Source: Ohtaekwangia sp036503775
GTDB lineage: Bacteria > Bacteroidota > Bacteroidia > Cytophagales > Cyclobacteriaceae
Assembly (NCBI GenBank): GCA_036503775.1
Contig: DASXWH010000130.1
Span: 1 to 16,000, forward strand
DNA: 16,000 nt
Reading direction: 5' to 3'
In this document: positions 7,279-15,097 of the stretch, piece after piece
Layout of the letters: each line of letters starts with the position of its first letter
How positions within the stretch are numbered: position 1 is the first letter of the stretch
Made by a program: the position numbers and the translations under genes
The notes under the pieces: model-generated
What the model saw: the letters and a program-made list of their open reading frames with translations, nothing else
What the model was told of the DNA's origin: nothing
Database searches by the model: none

Positions 7279-7364
7279 GTTTAAAATTTCAAACAGCGAT
7301 GTTCCTTGTTTTGATCGAAGGATTCAAGGGGAATGATGAAAATATTTTCTTGAACGAGTGTCTG

Positions 7365-7417
7365 TTAGGGCTTAGGTATTAGAGCTTGGGGCCTGGGCAC
7401 AGGCATTAGGGCTTAGG
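7365..7417. repeat. 12-bp direct repeat TTAGGGCTTAGG
   Basis: TTAGGGCTTAGG occurs at 7365-7376 and 7406-7417, with related words (TTAGAGCTTGGG, GGCATTAGG) between. It lies in the 155-bp gap upstream of the aminotransferase and downstream of the lipoprotein gene. No gene or clear promoter was seen in that gap. Confidence 0.6.
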
Positions 7418-7433
7418 CGTGATAAGTACAATG

Positions 7434-8204
7434 TTATTTAAAAATGCATTTGATCTCAATGGTTGAGCCGGACTTCAGCATAAACAAGCCGGTTTCATAA
7501 TCCAGGTAATGCGTTACGTCATCATGAAGGCTTGAATAAAACGGATGCTTGCCATCATCATCGAGTGCATACATCGTGATGACATAAAAGCGCGGTTCGC
7601 TTTCCTGGAACAGACCATAGTCCAGTACAACATCTTCTTCGGGCGTGATGGAAAATAAAGGTGACTCCACGCTTACATCCGGAATGGTGTCGGTGTATAC
7701 CACTGCACCGGGAAGCAATTCGTCTGCGTCATCTGAAATTCCGATCTCCACCACTACATCGGAGACGTGATCGCTCGCCCAATCACCAAGGCTGTCCAGG
7801 TTATAATTCCATCCCTGAAAGTTCACGGATATTTCTTCTATTACCCGTTCATAGATTCTGATGGGTTGAGATATATCGAGGCGGTTTCCCGTCTCGCTCA
7901 GCACAGACAAGGTAACGGTATACTCTCCTCCGCGCGGATAGGAGATCACCGGGTCGCTTTCGTTGGTTACCTGACCATCACCAAAACTCCAGAAGATCTT
8001 TTTTACGTTGGTGCTGTAACTATCAAATTGTACAGGCTCATAGGTAGCGAACTTCGGAATGTTGACCGTGTCGGAAGGGGGTGTTACTATAGCACCATAA
8101 TCGGTAGCGAAATCTATGGTAAAAGCAGCCGTGGGGTGGATGTCTTTTTCACAGGAGAGGAGAATAACGCCAAGGACGATTACTATAAACGAGAAGGTTC
8201 GCAT
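7434..8204 (-). CDS. PKD-domain lipoprotein
   Basis: 256 residues. The N-terminus is a lipoprotein signal peptide with lipobox LLSC (C18); the mature start CEKDI carries acidic residues, which in Bacteroidota can favour surface exposure. Residues about 25-119 form a PKD-like beta-sandwich with FWSFGDG at 71-77 and GEYTVTLSV at 93-101. The C-terminal half (about 120-256) is beta-rich and acidic, with VSDVVVEIGISDDADELLPG and RFYVITMYALDDDGKHPFYS, and is not recognised. PKD domains generally mediate binding to proteins or polysaccharides; no catalytic site is visible. It is probably attached to the outer membrane. It lies downstream of the GMC oxidoreductase gene, but 133 bp with a repeat element separate them, so cotranscription is uncertain. 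Confidence 0.8.
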   Translation of the reverse strand: MRTFSFIVIVLGVILLSCEKDIHPTAAFTIDFATDYGAIVTPPSDTVNIPKFATYEPVQFDSYSTNVKKIFWSFGDGQVTNESDPVISYPRGGEYTVTLSVLSETGNRLDISQPIRIYERVIEEISVNFQGWNYNLDSLGDWASDHVSDVVVEIGISDDADELLPGAVVYTDTIPDVSVESPLFSITPEEDVVLDYGLFQESEPRFYVITMYALDDDGKHPFYSSLHDDVTHYLDYETGLFMLKSGSTIEIKCIFK

Positions 8205-8276
8205 TATCCGTTATTTGCTATTCGTGTGCGTGAGCATGAAATACATTTGACTGTCGCGCGCGCACATGCCAACAGA

Positions 8277-8323
8277 AAACGATTAACGCCTGCCTGCCCT
8301 GCCTACCGGCAGGCAGGCGCAGG
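8277..8323 (-). repeat. Dispersed palindrome-containing repeat, copy 2 (inverted)
   Basis: The reverse complement of this stretch aligns with 5292-5338 with 4 differences in 47. It contains the CTGCCTGCCGGTAGGCAG palindrome and is followed on the plus strand by a further partial GCAGGCAGGG. It lies between the GMC oxidoreductase and the lipoprotein genes. Confidence 0.8.
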
Positions 8324-8337
8324 CAGGGATAACGACA

Positions 8338-10047
8338 TTACAGTTCCTTCGCATTAATTTGCTTCACGGCATAGTCCACTGCGCGTGCTGTGAACGCCAT
8401 ATAAGTAAGCGATGGATTCTGTGTGGCCGTTGACGTCATGCACGCGCCATCCGTTACAAAAACATTTTTGCAGGCGTGAAGCTGATTCCACTTATTGAGC
8501 AGCGAGGTCTTCGGATCTTTCCCCATTCGCACACCACCCATTTCGTGAATATCGAGTCCGGGCGCACGGTGATCATCGCTGGCCTTGATGTTGGTGAAGC
8601 CTGCTTCCGTAAACATTTCTGTCATCTGCTCCATATAGTCTTTCACCATCTTCTCATCATTGTCATCGTAGTCCATGGAGATGCGGAGCTGCGGAATACC
8701 CCACGCATCTTTTTTATCCGCATCGAGTGCCACGTAGCTTGATTCCTTTGGAATTGTCTCACCCATCATGTGTGATCCGACATGCCACTTGCCCAGCTTC
8801 GGGTGAAGGAGATTGTTCTTCAGCTCATCGCCTACTCCATCATAGCTGCGTTCGATGTTGTGTGATCCGCTAAAGCCGGCAGCATAACCGCGGAGGAAGT
8901 CAGTCTCCTGCTTGTGTACATTTCTGAAGCGTGGAATGTAGCAGCCATTCGGACGATTACCATACTTGGTAAAATTGTCGAAGCCTTCATACTCGGCTGA
9001 TATACGCGCACGATAATTATGGAATGCCACATATTTTCCGAGCAGGCCGTTGTCATTGCCCAGGCCTTTCGGGAAACGTGATGAAGTAGAGTTCAGCAGG
9101 ATGAGATTTGTATTCAACGCTGCTGCATTCACGAAGATGATATTCGCAAAAAACTCAGTAGCTTCTTTGGTTTCTGAGTCTATAACCCGAACACCGGTAG
9201 CACGCCCTTTCTGCTCATCATAAATAATGGAATGAACTACGGAGTGCGGACGCAGCGTAACATTACCCGTCTTCAATGCCCATGGAATAGTAGACGCATT
9301 ACTGCTGAAGTACCCGCCAAACGGACATCCTCGCTGACACAGATCACGGTGCTGACACTTCACGCGACCCTGCTGTGTGTGGATCGGCTGCGGATCGGTG
9401 ATGTGCGCACATCGTCCGATGATCACGTGACGGTCTTTATATTTTGCAGCAACCTTTTCTTTAAAATACGATTCGACTTTCGTCATCTCCATCGGCTTGA
9501 GAAATTCGCCATCGGGAAGTTCAGCGAGTCCGTCTTTGTTGCCGGAGATGCCGGCAAACTTTTCCACATAGCTGTACCACGGAGCCAGATCAGCGTAACC
9601 AATCGGCCACTCCACAGCAAAGCCATCGCGTTTAGGTCCATCGAAATCCAGCTGACTCCAGCGTTGTGTTTGTCTCGCCCAGAGTAATGACTTCCCGCCT
9701 ACCTGGTATCCGCGGATCCAGTCGAAAGGCTTATCCTGCACATAGGGATGCTCATTATCTTTTACAAAGAAGTGCGCGGCATCTTCCTTGAATGCATAGC
9801 ATCGACTGACGATGGGATTTTCTTGTATAACACTCAGCGGAAGCTGTCCTTTGTGTTCAAACTCCCACGGCTTCATGTTGGTGGTGGGATAATCCACGTT
9901 GTGTTTCACATCACGGCCACGCTCAAGCACGAGTGTCTTCAATCCTTTTTCACCCAGTTCCTTGGCTGCCCATCCTCCACTTATACCGGAACCAATGACA
10001 ATGGCATCAAAGGTGTTCTGCGCTTTGCCGTCTACATTAATGTTCAT
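8338..10047 (-). CDS. GMC-family FAD oxidoreductase (gluconate/sugar dehydrogenase-like large subunit)
   Basis: 569 residues. It has the FAD-binding GxGxxG near the N-terminus (G19, G21, G24 in VIGSGISGG), an acidic residue at the end of the second strand (E42), a GYQVGGKSLLWARQTQRW block at 113-130, and the GMC C-terminal signature HEMGGVRMG from H501 and TQNPSLTYMAF, with N544 a likely active-site residue. Three cysteines (C231, C237, C241 in KCQHRDLCQRGCPFGG) lie where membrane-type sugar dehydrogenases can bind a 3Fe-4S cluster; whether one is bound here is inference. It has no signal peptide. Its ATG overlaps the stop of the upstream subunit 3 gene by 4 bp, so the proteins are coupled, and the enzyme probably crosses the membrane folded with its Tat-targeted partner. 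It oxidises an alcohol or sugar substrate; the exact one, and the electron acceptor, are not determined. Confidence 0.88.
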   Translation of the reverse strand: MNINVDGKAQNTFDAIVIGSGISGGWAAKELGEKGLKTLVLERGRDVKHNVDYPTTNMKPWEFEHKGQLPLSVIQENPIVSRCYAFKEDAAHFFVKDNEHPYVQDKPFDWIRGYQVGGKSLLWARQTQRWSQLDFDGPKRDGFAVEWPIGYADLAPWYSYVEKFAGISGNKDGLAELPDGEFLKPMEMTKVESYFKEKVAAKYKDRHVIIGRCAHITDPQPIHTQQGRVKCQHRDLCQRGCPFGGYFSSNASTIPWALKTGNVTLRPHSVVHSIIYDEQKGRATGVRVIDSETKEATEFFANIIFVNAAALNTNLILLNSTSSRFPKGLGNDNGLLGKYVAFHNYRARISAEYEGFDNFTKYGNRPNGCYIPRFRNVHKQETDFLRGYAAGFSGSHNIERSYDGVGDELKNNLLHPKLGKWHVGSHMMGETIPKESSYVALDADKKDAWGIPQLRISMDYDDNDEKMVKDYMEQMTEMFTEAGFTNIKASDDHRAPGLDIHEMGGVRMGKDPKTSLLNKWNQLHACKNVFVTDGACMTSTATQNPSLTYMAFTARAVDYAVKQINAKEL

Positions 10048-10613
10048 CCCAAAATCGTTTTTAAGTCGGTGTTTGCATTGATCTCTACGGCACCTTTGAA
10101 TGTGCCGGGTATCATGTTATATCCAAATACATTGGTCATGATATATTCAGAACCCAGGAAGGCCTGAATAGTATGGCCGCGGAAAGGCTCATAGAAAAAC
10201 TTCAGGTTATTTTCACCTTCCACGGAAACTTTATCCGCTTCGATATCCTTCAGGAAAGCCTGCTGCTCAGCGAGTGTGCTTTCTTCGAACGCATCACCAC
10301 TTTTCTCTTCAAAGGCTTCCTGTGCCTGTGCGAATCCTTTCAAAAATTTCTGCTGTGCATCCGGTTCATAGCAGTCGTTCATCATGCGCAATACAAAATG
10401 ATGTGCATTCACTTCGCGTGCTCCGGGAAGATCTGTTTTCGGAATCAGCGCTTCGCACATAGCCGCGAGCGTACTTTCCTGATTTCCATTGAAGGCAATA
10501 TTGCTGAGTTGAATGGTGGCTTCTTTGGCGGTTTGTTTCCCGAGACACGAAGGCAACAACAGCGCCCCGCCTGCCAGAAATCCCAATTGCTTTAATGCTG
10601 TTCTTCTTTGCAT
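10044..10613 (-). CDS. Gluconate 2-dehydrogenase subunit 3-family Tat lipoprotein
   Basis: 189 residues. The start MQRRTALKQLGFLAGG is a twin-arginine signal, followed by a lipobox LLPSC (C23), predicting a Tat-exported, lipid-anchored periplasmic protein. The mature part (ESTLAAMCEALIPKTDLPGAREVNAHHFV at 46-74, then a long helical region and FFYEPFRGHTIQAFLGSEYIMTNVFGYN) matches the small subunit that accompanies GMC gluconate/sugar dehydrogenases (PF13618-type). It is needed in characterised relatives for folding and export of the catalytic subunit. The gene overlaps the oxidoreductase gene by 4 bp (ATGA). The third subunit of the classical enzyme, a multihaem cytochrome c, is not present in the window. 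Confidence 0.85.
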   Translation of the reverse strand: MQRRTALKQLGFLAGGALLLPSCLGKQTAKEATIQLSNIAFNGNQESTLAAMCEALIPKTDLPGAREVNAHHFVLRMMNDCYEPDAQQKFLKGFAQAQEAFEEKSGDAFEESTLAEQQAFLKDIEADKVSVEGENNLKFFYEPFRGHTIQAFLGSEYIMTNVFGYNMIPGTFKGAVEINANTDLKTILG

Positions 10614-10719
10614 GAAGTGGTTTTAAGGTAGTTCAGTAAAACTACGAAATTCCTTTAGTTTAAAATCTAAAGTTTAAAGGGAAAGTACATCCTGTGAGCT
10701 CAGGTATTTCTTAGTGATT

Positions 10720-10765
10720 CTTTGTGACTTCGTGGCAAAGTTTTTTTGGCCACAAAGACACGAAG
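10720..10765. repeat. Intergenic inverted repeat (GGCCACA/CACAAAG type), copy B
   Basis: CTTTGTGACTTCGTGGC (10720-10736) and GCCACAAAGACACGAAG (10749-10765) pair at 14 of 17 positions around a 12-base T-rich loop. It lies in the 171-bp gap between the rlmD and subunit 3 genes. The T run is in the loop and not after the stem, so it does not look like a classical terminator. Confidence 0.6.
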
Positions 10766-10784
10766 GCACGAAGGAACACCAAGT

Positions 10785-12236
10785 TCATTTTAGAATTAAT
10801 TCAACAACATTCTCCACATGCATCGTGTGGGGAAACATATCCACCGGCTGAACCGCTACGATGTCATACTTCTCAGACAGTATTTTCAGGTCACGGGCCT
10901 GCGTAGCCGGATTGCAGCTGACATATACAATTCGTTTGGGCGCAGCCTTCAGCAGCATTTTACAGACATCTTCATGCATGCCCGCCCGGGGCGGATCGGT
11001 AATGACTGTATCCGGTTTACCATGCACAGAAAGAAATTCATCGTCCAGCAGATCCTTGATATCACCCGCATAAAAATCCGTATTGCTGATGTTGTTGATC
11101 GTTGAATTCACCTTTGCATCATCAATGGCCGCAGCTACATATTCAAGGCCTACCACTTTCTTAGCCTGACCGGCCACGAAGTTGGCGATAGTGCCCGTAC
11201 CGGTATACAGATCATACACCAGCTCATCGCCTTTCAGTTTCGCCATCTGCCACGCCACCTTGTATAATTCAAACGCCTGATCAGAGTTAGTCTGATAAAA
11301 TGATTTCGGTCCTACCCTGAATTGCAACGTACCGGAACCATCCGGTTTTGGCATCGACTCGGTGATGTACGGATTCCCTTTCCAGCAGATGATATTCAGA
11401 TCACTGAAGGTGTCATTCTTTTTTCCGTTGATCACATAGTTAAACGAAGTGATCTGCGGAAAATCATTTTCAAGCCGGTGCAGAATCTTTTCAATCCATT
11501 CCATTTTATCATACGTCACCTGAAGGATGATCATGGTCTCACCCGTGTTGGCGGTACGAATGGTCACCGTCCGCAGAAAGCCGATCTGTTTTCGCAGATC
11601 AAAAAACGGAATACTGTTTCTTACCGCTTCATCACGAACCGCCAGCCGGATAGCGTTGGAAGGATCAGGCTGTAAATAACAATTGTGAACATCAAACACC
11701 AGGTCATACTTACGCGGAATGTGATATCCCAGCGCTACATCTTCAGGTGTATAGAATATTTTATCATTACCTTCTCTTCCTGCAGCAGACTTCCGTGCGT
11801 GCAGCTCTTCTTTCGTAAGCCAGCGTTGTGCTGAAAAAGTGAAATCCAGTTTGTTGCGATAATATCTTGTTCTGGCAGAAGGCAGAATGGAATTCACGGC
11901 AGGCAGTTCGAGACCACCAATACGTTCAAGATTATCAATGACCTGCTGCTGCTTGTACTGAAGCTGGGTTTCATATCGGATATGTTGCCATGAACATCCG
12001 CCACAGAGACCAAAATGTTCACAAAAAGGTGTATCGCGATCAGCCGAAAACTGCTTTATCGCCACTACTTTTCCCTCCAGGAAACTGCTTTTGATTTTTG
12101 TGAGCTGTGCATCCACGGTGTCGCCCGGAGCTCCGCCTTCCAAAAAGATAACTTTTCCGTCAACATGCGAAACGCATTTGCCCTCCGCAGCCATGGTTTC
12201 GACTACAATATTCTCTAGTACGTCTCCTTTTTGCAT
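10785..12236 (-). CDS. rlmD: 23S rRNA (uracil-5-)-methyltransferase RlmD
   Basis: 483 residues from the ATG at 12236. It methylates C5 of a 23S rRNA uracil (U1939 in E. coli) using S-adenosylmethionine. An N-terminal TRAM RNA-binding domain covers about 1-60. The iron-sulfur cysteines are C72, C78 and C81 (PFCEHFGLCGGCSWQ) with C186 as probable fourth ligand. The methyltransferase domain has SFYQTN at 312-317, DLYTGTGTI at 342-350, DPPRAG at 414-419, the catalytic nucleophile C441 in YVSCNPAT, and E475 as likely base. An in-frame ATG at 12368 would add 44 residues, but that stretch runs over the divergent gene's start at 12317 and does not look like the family; the 12236 start opens exactly at the TRAM domain. 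Related paralogues (RlmC, TrmA) are less likely because of the TRAM and Fe-S features. Confidence 0.9.
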   Translation of the reverse strand: MQKGDVLENIVVETMAAEGKCVSHVDGKVIFLEGGAPGDTVDAQLTKIKSSFLEGKVVAIKQFSADRDTPFCEHFGLCGGCSWQHIRYETQLQYKQQQVIDNLERIGGLELPAVNSILPSARTRYYRNKLDFTFSAQRWLTKEELHARKSAAGREGNDKIFYTPEDVALGYHIPRKYDLVFDVHNCYLQPDPSNAIRLAVRDEAVRNSIPFFDLRKQIGFLRTVTIRTANTGETMIILQVTYDKMEWIEKILHRLENDFPQITSFNYVINGKKNDTFSDLNIICWKGNPYITESMPKPDGSGTLQFRVGPKSFYQTNSDQAFELYKVAWQMAKLKGDELVYDLYTGTGTIANFVAGQAKKVVGLEYVAAAIDDAKVNSTINNISNTDFYAGDIKDLLDDEFLSVHGKPDTVITDPPRAGMHEDVCKMLLKAAPKRIVYVSCNPATQARDLKILSEKYDIVAVQPVDMFPHTMHVENVVELILK

Positions 12237-12244
12237 AAAGTGGG

Positions 12245-12252
12245 CAAAAATA
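12245..12252 (-). promoter_or_regulatory. Candidate -7 promoter element (TATTTTTG) of rlmD
   Basis: On the minus strand TATTTTTG matches TAnnTTTG exactly and ends 8 bases before the rlmD ATG, predicting a near-leaderless transcript and supporting the 12236 start. No -33 TTTG is seen at standard spacing. Confidence 0.4.
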
Positions 12253-12266
12253 CGAAGCGATGGGGG

Positions 12267-12297
12267 TTTTTCACCTTCGCCATATTCTCTATATTTA
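12267..12297 (+). promoter_or_regulatory. Candidate promoter of the 909-residue cargo gene
   Basis: TTTT (12267-12270), a 19-base spacer, then TATATTTA (12290-12297) is one mismatch per element from the Bacteroidota consensus TTTG-N19-TAnnTTTG, 19 bases upstream of the ATG at 12317. Tentative, because the sequence is AT-rich. Confidence 0.3.
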
Positions 12298-12316
12298 ATG
12301 TCTGCTTGAGGGGTAT

Positions 12317-15046
12317 ATGAAAAAGATTGTCCTGATTGTTTTCCTTCTGCTAACACCCTGGCTTTCAAAAGCTACTCACATTGTTGGAGGTGAATTTGAA
12401 TTTCTGTTCCGGAATATCAATCCCAGCAACGGCTTCTACCGCTATAACCTCAGTCTTATTCTGTATTTCGATAACCGCGAAGGCAACCCTGCCGCGAAAG
12501 ACGGGTTTGTGGATATCCGGATCTATCGCAGGCGCGATAATGCCATCATGGAAACCATCCGCCTGGATTCCATGGTCTCTACCAACGTAAAATATTTTCA
12601 GCCGAAATGCTCCAGCGGACTTTCCATTTCTACGCGGAGAATGTATTACACTTATAAAGTCGGAAATCAGCAGTCGCTTTATTCGTTAAATCCCAACCTC
12701 TATACCGATCCTCAGGGTTACTACATTGTATGGGAACGTTGCTGCCGGAATTACAATATCACCAATGCATTCAGTGAGAATCCCGATATCGGTGGTGTGT
12801 ATGCAGGCCAGACATTCTACCTTGAATTTCCTCCGCTGATAAAAAATGGTGAACAGTTCATCAACTCATCACCTTCGTTATTTCCTCCGCTCAGCGATTA
12901 TGCCTGCCCCGGACGTTTATACTATGTCGATTTTGCCGGAACAGATGCTGATGGTGATTCATTAGTGTACACCATTGTAACACCTTACAATACCAAAACT
13001 CAGGATGCACTGCCACCGGGTGGATTCCCAAGACCATTACCGTATCCGGAAATTGCATGGCGGTCACCCTTCAGCGCCACCAACATCATGGGTGGGAATC
13101 CGGATCTGAAAATAAGCACCGATGGATTGCTTACCGTAGTTCCCTCTTTTGCCGGCCTCTATGTATTTGCCGTGAAGTGCGCAGAGTACAGAGACGGTAT
13201 CAAGATCGGAGAGATCAGGCGCGACTTCCAGATGGTGGTGCGTGATGAATGCCCGGTAGCGGAAGAACCGGTTATTGAAGCTAAACCCATTGATGCTCCG
13301 GATACTGAATTCACGCAGGGTGAACTCGGTGTTTCCTTCAGCAACTCCACCACCGATGACAAACGCTGCGTGGTGATACGTGTTACCGATCCGGATTCAC
13401 AAAAGCCTGACCAGGGCAATGAAGAATTTGTAGCGATCCGCGCCATACCACTGGGCTTTAAAGACAGTCATGTAGAGGATATTATTCCCGATATCGATTC
13501 TGCTACACTCGTCAACGGGTCGGCTGCAGAGTTCACCGTATGCTTTCCGCAATGCCCTTACATTCTGGGGCCGTACAGAATAGGAATTATCTCGCAGGAC
13601 AATGCGTGCCCGCTGCCGCTGCTGGATACCATTGTCATTGAAGTGAATGTAGAGCTGCCGCCTAACAACCTGCCGCAGTTTGATGCAGAGCTTCTTCAGG
13701 CTACTGAACTGGAAAGACAGGATCCGCAGTTTGCCTTGTTCAATATTGGCGGATCCGATTCAGACCCGGACAGCCTGGTGATCACACAAGTACCTTCGAA
13801 AGATTTTGACATGGCCGATTACGGTTTTGAATATGATGTAACCAATAATGTTGACGGCCGCATTGATGCCGTGCTCTCGTGGAATGTGCGTTGTGATGAA
13901 GTGGATTTCAGCGACCGCACCAATTTCCCGCTGATGTTCCTGCTCGATGATGAAGATGAATGCGACCTACTTCCACCCGATACGATGCGTCTCGATCTGA
14001 ACATAGACCTGTTTGATTTCAATGATCCCGTGATTGAATATGTGCCTGACCCCGGACTGGAAAAAGTGGAGCTCACCCGAAAGATCTATGAAACCTTGAC
14101 CTTCCCTGTAAGAGGAACTGATGTGGATGGTGATCACCTGAATTTAACAGCACAGGGTATAGGTTTCTCCATGACGAATTATGGAATGACCTTCCCGGAT
14201 GCAGAAGGTTTCAGTGAAGTTACTTCACCCTATACGTGGGCCATCCTGTGTGATAAGGTAAACCTGAACTTAAAAAATGAATTCGACCTGGAGTTCATTG
14301 TTATCGACAGCAGTAACCGGTGCCACTATTACCTGGCGGATACCCTGCACGTAACGGTAACCGTAGAACCACCGGATAATGAGATTCCCATACTCACGGC
14401 CAATGGTGTTGAAGAAGAACTGGAAGTTACTTCTGTTGTAGATGATCCGGTCAGTATAAACTTACTCGGCACCGATGCCGATCGTAATCCTACCGACTTA
14501 CTCAAGCTGGAACTGATCGAAGATAACGACAATCCATTACCGGAAGGAGTCACCTTTGAACCTGCGCAGGGCCTGGGCAGTGTTCAGTCGGTTTTACAAT
14601 GGACACCCACGTGTGAGATCTATCAGAACAAGGTGTTTGAAAATGATTACACCTTTAATTTCCGTGTTACCGATAGCCGTTGTATCACGGCAGGTGAAGA
14701 TGAGGTTACTGTAAAACTAAAGATCAAAGACAAAGACCGCGGTGATGCAGAATTCCTGCCGCCTAACATTGTCACGCCCAACCGCGACCAGTGGAATCAG
14801 TATTTTGCTATGGTAAAAAGAGATCCGACAAGCGGTGAACTGGTAAGTATTCTTCCCAACGACAACTGTGCGGGGCAATTCGTTTCTATCCTGGTCTACA
14901 ACCGTTGGGGACGCCAGGTGTATTACAGTTCTGATCGCGATTTCAAGTGGGCTCCCGTAAATGAATCGACCGGTGTGTATTACTATACACTACAGTTCAG
15001 CGATCATGAATACAAGGGTTTGATCACCGTGGCGAATGATCAGTAA
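12317..15046 (+). CDS. T9SS type B (gliding-motility-associated C-terminal domain) surface protein
   Basis: 909 residues with a signal peptide (1 to about 19, cleaved near SKA/THIVGGE). The THIVGGEFEF start recurs in many large gliding-motility-associated proteins of Bacteroidota. Residues about 20-310 form an N-terminal region with paired cysteines (for example WERCCRNY at 139-146) and a GTDADGDSLVYTI calcium-loop-like stretch at 208-220. From about 448 to 806 there are three tandem Ig/cadherin-like repeats of about 120 residues, each with a (G-T/S-D)-x-D loop (GSDSDPDSL, GTDVDGDHL, GTDADRNPTDLL) and a W-x-x-x-C strand (WNVRC, WAILC, WTPTC). Residues about 813-909 are the type B sorting domain: PPNIVTPNRDQWNQYF, FVSILVYNRWGRQVYYS, GVYYYTL and KGLITV. 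It is exported through Sec and then T9SS to the cell surface or medium. Adhesion is a plausible role, but the ligand is unknown. The gene is divergent from rlmD. Confidence 0.88.
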   Translation: MKKIVLIVFLLLTPWLSKATHIVGGEFEFLFRNINPSNGFYRYNLSLILYFDNREGNPAAKDGFVDIRIYRRRDNAIMETIRLDSMVSTNVKYFQPKCSSGLSISTRRMYYTYKVGNQQSLYSLNPNLYTDPQGYYIVWERCCRNYNITNAFSENPDIGGVYAGQTFYLEFPPLIKNGEQFINSSPSLFPPLSDYACPGRLYYVDFAGTDADGDSLVYTIVTPYNTKTQDALPPGGFPRPLPYPEIAWRSPFSATNIMGGNPDLKISTDGLLTVVPSFAGLYVFAVKCAEYRDGIKIGEIRRDFQMVVRDECPVAEEPVIEAKPIDAPDTEFTQGELGVSFSNSTTDDKRCVVIRVTDPDSQKPDQGNEEFVAIRAIPLGFKDSHVEDIIPDIDSATLVNGSAAEFTVCFPQCPYILGPYRIGIISQDNACPLPLLDTIVIEVNVELPPNNLPQFDAELLQATELERQDPQFALFNIGGSDSDPDSLVITQVPSKDFDMADYGFEYDVTNNVDGRIDAVLSWNVRCDEVDFSDRTNFPLMFLLDDEDECDLLPPDTMRLDLNIDLFDFNDPVIEYVPDPGLEKVELTRKIYETLTFPVRGTDVDGDHLNLTAQGIGFSMTNYGMTFPDAEGFSEVTSPYTWAILCDKVNLNLKNEFDLEFIVIDSSNRCHYYLADTLHVTVTVEPPDNEIPILTANGVEEELEVTSVVDDPVSINLLGTDADRNPTDLLKLELIEDNDNPLPEGVTFEPAQGLGSVQSVLQWTPTCEIYQNKVFENDYTFNFRVTDSRCITAGEDEVTVKLKIKDKDRGDAEFLPPNIVTPNRDQWNQYFAMVKRDPTSGELVSILPNDNCAGQFVSILVYNRWGRQVYYSSDRDFKWAPVNESTGVYYYTLQFSDHEYKGLITVANDQ

Positions 15047-15048
15047 AA

Positions 15049-15097
15049 CAATTAGCAATTAGCAATTAACAGTTAACAATTAACAGTTAACAATTAC
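15049..15097. repeat. Seven-unit heptamer tandem array (CARTTAR type)
   Basis: Seven uninterrupted 7-base units read CAATTAG, CAATTAG, CAATTAA, CAGTTAA, CAATTAA, CAGTTAA, CAATTAC. The array begins 3 bases after the stop of the cargo gene and ends over the stop codon of the convergent TPR/SH3 gene (15094-15096). The GTTAAC palindromes could form weak hairpins, so a terminator role is possible. Confidence 0.85.

Noticed and set aside
7767..8357. A 196-codon open frame on the plus strand antisense to the PKD lipoprotein
   Set aside because: The lipoprotein has a clear lipobox and PKD motif. The antisense frame also runs through the GC-rich repeat, with no domain.
9232..9687. A 151-codon plus-strand open frame inside the GMC oxidoreductase gene
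   Set aside because: It lies entirely antisense to the cysteine-cluster and mid region of a conserved enzyme and shows no protein-like pattern.
12237..12368. N-terminal 44-residue extension of RlmD
   Set aside because: It overlaps the start and signal peptide of the divergent cargo gene and precedes the TRAM domain, where the family begins.
15049..15097. Heptamer array as a CRISPR array or iteron origin
   Set aside because: The units are contiguous 7-mers with no spacers, and no cas or replication initiator gene is nearby.
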